This document shows positions 45,922-57,329 of a stretch of DNA of 64,000 nt, piece after piece. The notes below the pieces were generated by a model, which worked only from the letters and a program-made list of their open reading frames with translations, was not told the DNA's origin and ran no database searches. Source of the stretch: Cavia porcellus (taxonomy: Eukaryota > Chordata > Mammalia > Rodentia > Caviidae); contig NW_026947501.1 of NCBI RefSeq assembly GCF_034190915.1, positions 1,240,001 through 1,304,000 on the forward strand. The letters run 5' to 3'. The stretch's first letter is position 1. Each line of letters begins with the position of its first letter. Position numbers and translations under genes: made by a program.

Positions 45922-47310
45922 TGTTTAGGTTTTGGGTTTGGATTAAGTTTAGGTTTAGATGTTAGGCTTATGTTTAGGTTTAGGGTTAGGGTTAGGATTA
46001 ATGTTTACAGTTAATGTTAGTGTTAGGGTAAGGGTTAGGGTTAGTGTTAGGGTTAGGTTTAGGGTTAGAAATAGAGGTATATATTAGGGCTAGGGTTAGG
46101 TTAGGGTTAGGATTAGATTTAGGGATTAGTGTTAGGGTCATGTTTAGGCTTAGGGTTGTGTTTAGGGGTAGGGTCAGGGTTAGGGATAGTGTTAGGGTTA
46201 TAGTTAGTGTTCAGTGTTTGGGTTAGTGTTAGGGTTTGCATTAGTGTTAGAGGTTAGTGTTATTTTTAGGTTTGGAGTTAGTATTAGGGTTAGGGTTTGA
46301 ATTTAGTGTCACGATTAGTGTTAAGGTTAGGGTTAGTGTTAGGTTTAGGATTATGGTTAGAAGTTAGCGTCAGATTTGGAGTTAAGGTTATTGTTACAGT
46401 TAGGGTTAGGGTTAGGGTTCAGCTTAGAGGTTAGTATTATTGTTAGGGTTTCGGTTGAAGCTTAGGTTTAGGGTTAGGGTTAGTTTAGAATTTATCTATA
46501 GTGTTTTGGTTTTGTTTAGGGTTAAGTTGAGATTTAGGGTTAGATTTAGGGTTAGGGTTAGAAGTTAGGATTGTGTTAGGGTTAGTATTAGTGTTAGGGT
46601 TACGATTAGGGCTAAGGATAGTGTTAAGTTTAGGGTTAGGATTTAGGGATACCATTAGAATTAGGGTTAGTTTTAGGGTTCACATAGGGTTATGGTTATG
46701 GTTAGGGTTAGGGTAAGGCATAGGATAAGGTTAGAGTTAGGGTTAGGTTTAGGTTTAGGGATAGGGTTAACGTTAGGGTTAGGGTTAGGGTTAGCGTTAG
46801 GGTTAGTGTTATGGTTAGGGTCAGGTTTATGGTTAGTTTTAGGTTAAGAGGTTAGGTGTTAGAGATAGGGTTATGGTTAGTCTTCGGATTACAGTTTGGG
46901 TTAGCATTAGGATTAGCTTCGGTTTAGAGTTAGGGTTATATTTGGGTTTTTTAGGGGTTAGGTTTTAGGGATAGGGTTAGTGTTAGTGTTACGGTTAATG
47001 TTAGGTTAGGATTAGGGTTAAGGTTAGTGCTAGGGTGAGGATTAGGTTTAGGATTGAGGTTTGTCATTTAGGTTAGTGTTAGTGTTAGGTTGAGGTTTAG
47101 GGTTAGGCTTTGGGTTAGGGTTAGAAGTGAAATTTAGTGTTAGGGTTAGGTTTAGTGTTATGATTAGGGTTTGTGTTACGGTTAGGGTTAGGGTTAGGTT
47201 TAGGGTTAGGGTTAGAGTTAGCTTTATATTTAGGTTTATGGTTAGTGTTTTGATTAGGGTCAGGGTTAGTGTTAGGATATGGTTACGATTAGGTTAGGGT
47301 TAGTGTTAGG
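45922..47310 (+). repeat. Diverged fifth relative of the 3.13 kb unit
   Basis: Directly after the array the sequence continues as an older copy of the unit, picked up about 200 bp into it (45931 corresponds to about 33591). It then follows the unit's order of rare words: GTTTGGATTAAGTTTAGGTTTAGA, ATAGAGGTATAT, GTTGAAGCTTAGG, GTTAAGTTGAG, CTTCGGATTACAG, TTTTTTAGGGGTTAGG, AGGTTGAGGTTTAGGG, ATTAGGGTTTGTGTTA and TTGATTAGGGTCAGGG (about 47253, corresponding to about 34859). It has many substitutions and hexamer indels, unlike the four array copies. Beyond about 47310 the match becomes hard to follow by eye. Confidence 0.7.
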
Positions 47311-50300
47311 GTTAGGGTTGGGTTAATGTTAGGGTTAGCTTTAATGTTTAGGGTTAAATTTAGGGTTAGGGTAAGGGTTAGGATTAGTTTTAGGGTTAGG
47401 GTTAGCGATAGAGGTATGTGATAGAGTTATGGCTGGGATTTTGTTTAGGTTTAGGGTAAGGGTTGGGTTTAGGGTTAGGGTTAGGTTTAGCGTTAGGGTT
47501 AGAGTTAGCTTTATGTTTAGGGTTAGGGTTAGTGTTTCGATTAGTGTTAGGGTTAGGTTTGGGCTTAGTGTTATGGTTAGGGTCAGGTTAGGGTTAGTGT
47601 TAGGGTGAAGGTTAGGGTTAGGGTTAAGTTTACGATTAAGTGTATGCTTAGAGGTTAGTTTTAGGTTTAGGGTTAAGCTTAGGTTTAGGGTAAGACAAGT
47701 TTTGGATTAAGGTTAGTGTTAGGATTGGGGTTAGGTTTAGTGTTAGTTTTAGGGTTAGGTTCAGGATTAGGGTTTGGCATTAGGTTTTAGGATTAGGGTT
47801 AGGGTTAATGTTAGTTTTAGGGTTAGGTTTAGAGGGTTAGGGTTAGGGTTAGTGTTATTTTTAAGTTTAGAGTTAGAGGTTATGGTTAGGGCTAAGTTTA
47901 GGGTTATAGTTATGGTTAGGGTTAGGCTTAAGCATAGGATTATAGGATTAGGGTTATGTTTAGGGTTAGGCTTAGGGATAGGGTTAGAGTTTGTGTTAAA
48001 GTTAAGGTTAGTGTTATTTATAGGGCATAGGGCTTAGGGTTAGGGTTAGGTTTAAGATTAGTGTTATGGTTATGGTTAGGGTTAGGTTTAGGGCTTAGGG
48101 TTAAGGTTAGGTTTAGTGTTAGGTTTATGGTTAGGGTTAGAGTAAGGGTTAGTGTTAGTGTTAGATTTAGTGTTAGGGTTAGGTTTAGGGCTTAGGGTTT
48201 GGTTTAGGTTTAGGGGTTAAGTTTAGGGTTAGTGTTGTGGTTAGGGGTTAGTGTTAGGGTTAGGGTTAGGATTATGGTTACGTTTAGAGTTAGGGTTAGG
48301 GTTAGAAGTTAGGTATAGAGTTAGTGTTAGTGTTAGTGTTAGGGTCGGGTTAGGGTTAAGGTTAGGCTTAGGGTTAGGGCTAGTGTTAGGGTTATGTTTA
48401 GAAGTTAGTGTTAGATTTAGTGTTAGGGCTAACCTTAGATTTAGGATTAGTGTTAGGGTTAGGCTTACAGTTTATGGTTAGGGTTTTGGTTAGGGTTAGG
48501 GTTATATTTAGGATTAGATTTTATGGTTATGGTTAGGTTTATGGTTATGGTTATCGTTAGGGTTAGGTTTAGGCTTACGATTATAGGATTATTGTTAGGG
48601 TTACGGTTAGGGTTAGGGTTAGTATTAGTATTAGGGTTAGGTATTAGGGTTAGGGTTAAGTTTAGGGTTAGGGTTAGGGTTACGGTTACGGTTAGAGTTC
48701 AGTGTTAGGTTTAAGTTTAGTGATAGGGTTAGTGTTAGGGTTTGTGTTAGTGGTATGCATTAGGCATAGGGGTAGGGTTAGGGTTTTAGTTAGTGTTAGG
48801 GTTAGGTTTAGGGTTTATGGTTAGGTTTATGGTTATGGTTATGGGTAGGCTTTGTTTTAGGGTTAGGGTTAGGTTTAGGGTTAGGGTTATGGTGAGGTTT
48901 AGGTTTAGGGTTATGGTTTGAGGGTTAGGTTTAGGGTCAGGGTTACGGTTAGAGGTAAGGTTCAGGGTTAGGGTTATGCTTAGGGTTTGGGTTTGGGTTA
49001 AGATTAGGGTTAGAGATAAGGCTTATGGTTAGGGTTAGTGTTATGGTTAGATTTACTGTTTAGGGTTAATATTAGTGTTAGTGTAAAGGTCAGTTTTAGT
49101 GTTAGGTTTAGGGTTAGGATTAGCAATAGAGGTATGTGTTAGGGTTAGGGTTGGGATTATGGTTAGGTTTAGGGTTAGGTATGGTTTAGCATTAGGGATA
49201 GTGTTAGGTTTCGAGTTAGTGTTAATTGTTAGGGTTAGGGTTAGGGTTAGCCTTAAGGTTAGGGTTAGGTTTAGGTTTAGGGTTAGGATTATGGTTAGAA
49301 GTTAGCGTTAGATTTGGAGTTAGAGTTATGGTTAGCGTTAGAATTAGTGTTACACTTAGAAGCTAGCATTAGGTTTAGCATTTGGCTTGAAGCTTAGGTT
49401 TAGTGTTAGGCTTAGGGTTAGAAGTTAGCTATAGGATTATGGTTAGGTTTAGGGTTAAGTTGAGATTTAGGGTTAAATTCAGTGTGAGGATTAGAAGTTA
49501 CGTTTGTGTTAGGTTTAGGGATAGTGTTAGGGTTAGGGTTAGGGTTTAGGGTTATGGTTAGTGTTTGGGTTATGTTTAGGGTTAGGGTTAGGGTTAGAGT
49601 TAGGGATATGGTAAGTTTAGGATTAAGGTTTGTGTTAGTGTTAGGGTTAGGGTTAGAGTTAGTTTTAGGTTTAGGATTAGGGTTAGTGTTATGGTTAGGG
49701 TAAGGTTAGGGTTAGTGTTAAGGTGAGGTTTAGGAATAAGGTTAATTTTAGGATTAAGTTTATGCCCTGAAGTTAGTTTTAGGGTTAGGGTTAATTTTTG
49801 CTTTAGGGTTAGAGAAGTTTGGATTACAGTTAGGGTTAGGATTGGGGTTAGGGTTAGGGTTATGGTTAGTGTTAGGTTTAGGTTTAGGTTCAGGATTAGG
49901 GTTTGGCGTTAGGTTTTAGGATTAGGTTTAGGTTTAGTGTTAGGTTTAGACGGTTAGGGTTAGACTTAGAGGGTTAGTGTTAGAGTTAGTGTTTGATTCA
50001 AGTTTATGGTTACAGGTTATGGTTATGGTTAGGGCTAGTGTTACAGGTTATGGTAAGGGCTAGGGTTATAGTTATGGTTACGGTTACGGTTAGGGTTAGG
50101 CTTAAGGGTTAGGGTTAGGTTTAGCATTATAGGATTAGGGTTATGTTTAGAGTTAGGCTTAGGGATAAGGTTATGGTTAGGTTTAGGTCTTAGTGTTAAG
50201 GTTAGGTTTAGTGGTAGGATTTAGGGTTAGGTCTAGGGTTGGGATTAGTTTTATGGTTAGGTTTAAGTTAGGTTTAGGGCTTAGGGTTTGGTTTAGGCTT

Positions 50301-53300
50301 AAGGGTTAGGGTTAGGGTTAGTGTTGTTGTTAGGGGTTAGTGTTAGGGTTATGGTTAGGTTTAGGGTTAGGGTTAGGATTAGAAGTTAGGTTTAGGGTTA
50401 GGGATAGTGTTAGTGTTAGTGGTAGGGTAGGCTTAGGCTTAGGGTTAGGGTTAGGCTTAGGGTTAGGGCTAGTGTTAGGGTGATGGTTAAAGGTTAGCGT
50501 TAGATTTAATGTTAGGGCTAGGGTTGGCTTTATGGTGAATGTTAGGGTTAGGCTTAGAGTTTACTGTTAGGTTTAGGGTCGGGGCTAGGGTTAGGGTTAG
50601 AGTTAGGATTAGAGGTCCTAGTTATGGTTAGGTTTAGGGTTATGTTTATAATTAGGGTTAGGGAACGGCTTACGATTATGGGATTATTGTTAGGGTTAGG
50701 ATAAGGGTTAGCGTTAGGGTTAAGGTTAGGATTAGCGATAGAGGCATGTGCTAGGTTTAGGTTTAGGGTTAGTGTTAGGATTAGGGTTAGCGATTAGGGT
50801 TAGGGTTAGGTTTAGTGTTATGGTTGCGTTTAGGCATAGAGTTAGGTTTAGGGATAATGTTAGGTTTAGAGTTAGGGTTAAGTGTTAGGGTGAGGGTTAG
50901 CGTTAGCTTTAGGGTTACAAGTTAGAATTAGGCTTAGAGTTATGGTTAGGGTTACAGTTATGGTTCGATTTTAGTGTCAGGGTTAGCGTTAGAGTTAGTG
51001 TTAGTGTTAGGGTTAGGATTAGGATTATGATTAGAAGTTAGCATTAGATTTGGAGTAAGGGTTGTGGTTTGGTTAGGATTTGGGTTAGGCATAGTGGTTA
51101 GCGTTCGGTTTAGCATTTGGTTTGAAGCTTAGGTTTAGGGTTAGTGTTAAGGTTAGAAGTTAGTTATAGGGTTATGGTTAGGTTTAGGGATAGGTTGAGA
51201 TTTAGGGTTAGGTTTAGTGTGAAGTCTAGAAGATATGTTTGTGTTAGTGTTAGTGTTAGGCTTAGGGTTAGGGTTATGGTTAGGGATAGTGTTAGGGTTA
51301 GGATTAGTGTTAGTGTTAGGGATATTGTAAGGGTTAGGATTAAGGTTAGTGTTAGTGTTAGGGTTAGCTTTAGAGTTAGGTTTCGGTTTAAGGTTACAGT
51401 TAGTGTTACGGTTAGGGTCAGGGTTAAGGTTAGTGTTAGGTTTAGTGTTAAGTTTAGGATTAAGGGTAGGTTTAGAGGTTAGTTTTAGGATTAGGGTTAA
51501 GGTTAGGGTTAGGGTTAGACAAGTTTTGGATTAGGGTTAGGGTTAGGATTGGAGTTAGGGTTAATGTTAGTGTTAGGGTTAGGTTTAGGATTAGGGTTTG
51601 GCATTTGGTGTTAGGATTAGAGTTAGGGTTAGGTTTAGGTTTAGGGTTAGGGTTAGGGATAGGTTTAGGGTTATATTTAATGTTAGGGTTAAAGGTTACT
51701 GTTAGGGTTAGGGTTAGTTTTAGGATTAGAGTGTTAGCTTTAGGGTTTGGGTTAGGGTTAGATGCTAGGGTTAGCGTTAGTATTAGGGTTATGTTTAGTG
51801 TTCGAGTTTGGATTAATGTTAGGGTTAGAGGTTAGGCTTAGGTTTAGGGTTAGGTTTACGGTTAGCATTAGAAGTTTAGGTTATGGTTAGGTTTAGGGTT
51901 AGTGTTACGGTTAGGGTTATGGTTAGAGTTCAGTGTTAGTGTTAGATTTAGAGTTAGGGTTAGGGTTAGGGTTAGGAATAGTGTTAGGGTTTAGGTTTAC
52001 AGTTATGGTTAGATTTAGCTTTCGGTTTAGGGTTAGGTTTAGGGATCCTTTTAGGTTAAGTGTTAGGTTTAGGGATAGGATAAGGGTTAGGATTAAGTTT
52101 AGAGGACAGGTTTAGGATGAAGGTTACAGTTATTATTAGGGTTAGGTTTAGGTTAGGGTTAGGGTTACGGTTAGGGTTCGGGTTAGGGTTAGGGTTAGGG
52201 TTAGGGTTTGGGTTAGGTTTAGGGTAAGAGTTAGGATTTAGTGTTAGGGATAGGGTTGGTATTAGGATTGGGATTAGGGTTAGGGTTAGTGTTAGGGCTA
52301 GGATTACGGTTAGGATTTGTGGTATGGATTAGGGATAGGGGTAGGATTAATGATTTGGTTAGTGTTAGGGTTAGGTTTAGGGTTTATGTTAGGGTTATGG
52401 TTATGCTTAGGGTTAGGTTTAGTGTTACTGTTAAGCTTAGGGTTAGGTTTAGGCTTAGGATTAGCGTTAGGTTTAGGTTTACGGTTAGAATTTGGGTTAG
52501 GGTTAGGGTTAGGTTTAGGGTTAGAATTAGGGTTAGAGGTTTAGGGTTAGGGTTAGGGCTAGGGTTAGAGGTTAGGCTTAGTGTTAGGCTTATGGTTAGG
52601 GTTAGTGTTAAAGTTAGGTTTAATGTTTAGGGTTAATATTAGGGCTAGGGTAAGTGTTAGGTTTTGTGTTAGGGTTAGGATTATGGTTAGCAATAGAGGT
52701 ATGTGTTAGGGTTATGGTTGGGGTTAGGATTGGGTTTAGGGATAGGTTAAGGGTTAGGGATAGTGTTAGGTTTAGAGTTAGTGTTAAGTGTTATGGTTAT
52801 GGTTAGGTTTAGCATTAGGGTTAGTGTTAGGGATAGGGTTAGGGTTAGGATTATTTTTAGAAGTTAGCTTTAGTTTTGTAGTTATACTTATGTTTAGTGT
52901 TAGTGTTAGGGTTAGGCTTAGAGGTTAGTGTTAGGGTTAGCATTTGGGTTGAAACTTAGGTTTAGTGTTAGGGTTAGGGTTAGAATTTAGCTATAGGGTT
53001 ATGGTTAAGTTTAGGGTTACGTTAAGATTTAGGGTTAAATTTAGTGTGAGGATTAGAAGTTACTTTTGTGTTAGCGTTTGGGTTAGGGATAGTGTTAGTT
53101 TTAGTATTAGGTTTTATGTTTACGGTTAGGGTTAGGGTTATGTTTAGGGTTAGGGTTAGGGTTAAGTTTAGGGATATGGTAAGGGTTAGGATTAAGGTTT
53201 GTGTTATGGTTAGGTTTAGAGTTACAGTTAGTTTAGGGTTAGTGTTAGGGTTAGTGTTAAGGTTGGGGTCAGGTTAGGGTTAGTGTTAGGGTGAGGGTTA

Positions 53301-53591
53301 GGGTTAGGGTTAAGTTTAGGATTAAGTGTATGCTTAAAGGTTAGTTTTAGAGTTAGGGTTAAGGTTAGGTTTAGGGTTAGACAAGTTTTGGATTAGGGTT
53401 AGGGTTAGGATTGGGGTTAGGGTAAGGTTTAGTGTTAGGTTAAGGTTTAGGTTAAGGATTAGGGTTTGACGTTAGGTCTTAGGATTAGGGTTAGGTTTAG
53501 GTTTAGGATTAGAGGGTTAGAGTTAGGCTTAGAGGGTTAGTGTTAGGGTTAGTTTTAGTTTTAAGTTTATGGTTAGAGGTTATGGTTTGAG

Positions 53592-53621
53592 TTAGGGTTA
53601 GGGTTAGGGTTAGGGTTAGGG
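53592..53621 (+). repeat. Perfect TTAGGG tract, 5 repeats
   Basis: Five uninterrupted canonical hexamers, ending at TTAGAGG. Similar five-repeat runs lie at 3756-3785, 7732-7761 and 59357-59386. Confidence 0.85.
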
Positions 53622-56600
53622 TTAGAGGTTATGGTTATGGTTAGGGTTAGGGTTAGGGTTAGTGGTTATGGTTAGGGTTAGGGTTAGGTTTAGTGTTATG
53701 GTTAGGTTAGGGTTAGTGTTAGGTTAAGATTATGGGATTAGGTTTATGTTTAGTGTTAGGCTTAGGGATAGGGTTAGGGTTAGTGTTAAAGTTAGGGTTA
53801 GTGTTATTGGTAGGGCGCAGGCATAGGGTTAGAGTTAGGGTTATGATTAGTGTTATGGTTAGTGTTAGGGTTAGGTTTAGGGCTTAGGGTTAATTTTAGG
53901 TTTAGTGTTATTATTCATGGTTAGGGTTAGGATTAGTGTTAGTGTTAGGGTTAGGGTTATGTTTAGGGCTTAGTGTTTGGTTTAGGTTTAGGGGTTAGTG
54001 TTAGGGTTATTGTTAGGTTAGGGTTATGGTTAGGATCAGAAGTTCGGTTTAGGGTTAGAGTTAGTGTTAGTGTTAATGCTATTGTTAGGGTCGGGTTAGG
54101 GTTAGTGTTAGGCTTAGGGTTAGGGCTAGTTTTAGGGTGATGGTTAGAGGTTAGTTTTAGATTTAGTGTTAGGGCTAGGTTTAGCTTTAGGTTTAGTGTT
54201 AGGTTTAGGCTTATCGTTTACGGTTAGGGTTAGGGTTAGAGTTAGGATTAGAGGTTATGGTTATGGTTAGGTTTAGGGTTATGGTTATGGTTAGGCTTAG
54301 CGTTAGGTTTATTATTATAGGATTATTGTTAGGGTTAGGGTTAGCGTTAGCATTAGGGTTAGGGTTAGGGTTAGTGATAGAGGTATGTGGTAGGGTTAGG
54401 GTTAGGGTTAGTGTTAGGATTAGTGTTAGGGATTAGGGTTAGGGTTAGGTTTAGGGTTATGATTGCATTTATGGATAAGGTTAGGGTTAATGATAAGGTT
54501 AGGTTTTGAGTTCGGGTTAAGTGTTAGGGTTAGGGTTAGGGTTAGGCTTAGAAGTTAGGCTTAGGTTTAGGGTTAGGGTTACGTTTTGAATTTAGGGTAA
54601 GGGTAAGCGTTAGTGTTAGTGTTAGTTTTAGGGTTAGGGTTAGGATTATGGTTAGAAGTTAGCGCTAGATTTGGAGTTAGGGTTATGGTTATGGTTAGGG
54701 TTAGGCATAGAAGTTAGTGTTAGTTTTAGTGTTTGGGTTGAAGCTTAGGTTTAGGGTTAGTGTTAAGGTTAGAAGTTAGTTATAGGGTTATGGTTACGTT
54801 TAGGGATAGGTTGATTTAGGGTTAGGTCTAGTGTGATGGTTAGAAGGTTGTTTGTGTTAGGGTTAGTGTTAGGTTTAGGGTTAGTGTTAGGGTTAGGGAT
54901 AGTGTTAGTGTTAGGGTTAGGCTTTAGTGTTATGTTTAGGGTTAGGGTTATGTTTAGCATTAGGGTTAGTGTTAGGGTTAGGGATAGGGTAGGGGTTAGG
55001 ATTAAGGTTACTGTTAGGGTTAGAGTTAGGGTTAGGGTTAGGTTTAGGTTTAGGTTTAGGGTTAGGGTTAGTGTTAGGGTTATGTTTAGAGGTTAGGTGT
55101 TAGAGATAGGGTTACGGTTTGACTTCGGATCACGGTTAGGGTCATAGTTACGCTTAGGTTATTGTTAGGGTTAGGGTTAGTTTTAGGGTTAGGGTTAGGG
55201 TTGGGGTTAGAGGTTAGGGTTAGTGTTCGTGTTAGGGTTAGGGTTAGGTTTAGGGTTAGTGTTAATTTTAGGCCTTAGCGTTAGTGTTAGGGGTTAGGCT
55301 TACGGTTATGGTTATGGTTATGGTTAGCGTTTTGGTTAGGGTTAGTGTTAGGGTTAGGCTTTAGATTATATGATTAAGGTTAGGCTTAGGCTTAGGTTTA
55401 GGTCTATGGTTAACGTTAGAGGTTAGGGTTAGGGTTAGTGTTAGGGTTAGGGCTTAGGGTTAGGGTTAGGTGTAGGGTTAATTTTAGGGCTTATCATTAG
55501 GGTTATTGTTAGGGGTTAGTGTTAGGGTTAGTGTTAGGTTTAGGGTTAATGTTAGGGCTAGGGTTCGAAGTTATGTTTGGGGTTAGGGTTAGGGGTAGGC
55601 TTAGGGTTAGGTTTACGGTGAGGTTGAGGTTTAGGGTTAAAATTAAGGTTATGGTTAGAGGTTAGAGATATTGTTAGGGTTAGGGTTAGATTTAGGGTTA
55701 GGGTTAGGTTTAGGGTTCGAGTGTTAGGTTTAGGTTTTGGGTTAGGGTTAGAAGTTAGGGTTAGGGTTAGTGTTATGGTTATGGTTTGGATTTGGGTTCG
55801 AATTAATGTTAGGGTTACAGGTTAGTCTTAGGGATAGGGTTTTGGTTAGGTTTAGGTTTATGGTTAGAAGTTCAGGTTAGGTTTAGGGTTAGGGTTAGGG
55901 TTAGGATTAGGGTTACTTTTCCAGTTTAGTGTTAGGGTCCGTGTTACGGGTAGTGTTAGGCTTAGGTATCAGGTTAAGGTTAGGATTACGGATTGTGTTA
56001 TGGTTAGGGTTAGAGTTTTGCGTTATGATTATGAATAGTTTTAGCTTTAGGGTTAGGGTTAGGGTAAGTGTTAGGGTTATGTTAAAAATTCGGGTTAGGT
56101 GTTAAGGTTAGGGTTAGTGTAATGGTTAGGATTGGGGTTAGGGTTAGGGTTAGTTTTAGGTTTAGGTTTAGGGTTAGTGGTATGGGTTAAGGTTAGAGGT
56201 AGGATAAGTTATTTGGTTAGGGTTATGTTTAGGGTTAGGTTTAGGCTTAGAGGTTAGCGTTAGTGTTAGCATTTGTGTTGAAGCTTAGATTTTCTGGTTA
56301 AGGTTAGGGTTAGTAGTTAGCGATAGGGTTTTGGTTAGGTTTAGGGTTAAGTTGAGATTCAGGGTAAGATTTAGGGTGAGGGTCAGAAGTTAGTTTTGTG
56401 TTAGTGTTAGGATTAGGGTTAGGGTTAGTTTAGGGATAGTGTTAAGTTTAGGATTATGGTTCAGAGTTACGGTTAGGGTTAGGGTTAGTTTTAGGTTTAG
56501 GGTTAGGTTTAGAGTTAGGGTAAGGGATAGGATAAGGGTTAGGATTAAGCTTTGTGTTCGGGTTAGGGTTAGGTTTAGACTTAGGGTTACGGTTAGGGTT

Positions 56601-57293
56601 AAGGTAACGAATAGGGTAAGGGTTAGGATTAAGCTTTGTGTTAGGGTCAGGGTTAGGTTTAGGGTTAGGGTTAGGTATAGATATTAGGTGTTAGAGATAC
56701 GGTTATTGTTACACTTTGTTTTACGGTCAGGTTTAGGGTTTTGATTAGGTTAGCGTTAGGGTTAGGGCTAGCTTTTGGGTTTTTTATGGGTTAGGTGTTA
56801 TGGATACAGTTAGTGTTAGGTTTACCGTTAGGGTTAGGTTAGAGTTTGGGTTAGTGCTAGGTTTATGGTTAGGGATAGGATTAGGGTTTGTAGGTAGGGT
56901 TAGTTTTAGGGTTAGGTTTAAAATTAGGGTTAGGCTTAGGGTTAGAGTTGGATGTTAAATTTAGTATTATTATTAGGATTAGGGTTAGGGTTAGGATTAG
57001 GGTTAGGGTTAGGGTTATGGTTAGGGTTACGGTTAGGGTTAAGGTTAGATTTAGATTTAGGGTTAGTGTTAGGGTTAGGGTTAGTGTTACGAATAGGGTC
57101 AGCGTTAGAGTTAGGTTTAGGGTTAGGTTAGGTTTAGAGGTTAGGTGTTTGAGATAGGGTTACGGTTAGGCTTCAGATTATGGTAAGGGTTAGGGTTACG
57201 ATTAGGTTAGGGTTAGGGTTAGTGTTAGGATTGTGTTCAGTGTTAGATTATAGGGATATGGTTATTGTGAGGGTTATGGTTAGAGTTAGGTTA

Positions 57294-57329
<36 letters not shown>

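Noticed and set aside
52241..52630. Longest open frame in the window (129 codons)
   Set aside because: Still only LG-rich then RV-rich low-complexity sequence; length reflects chance loss of TAG words. No gene called.
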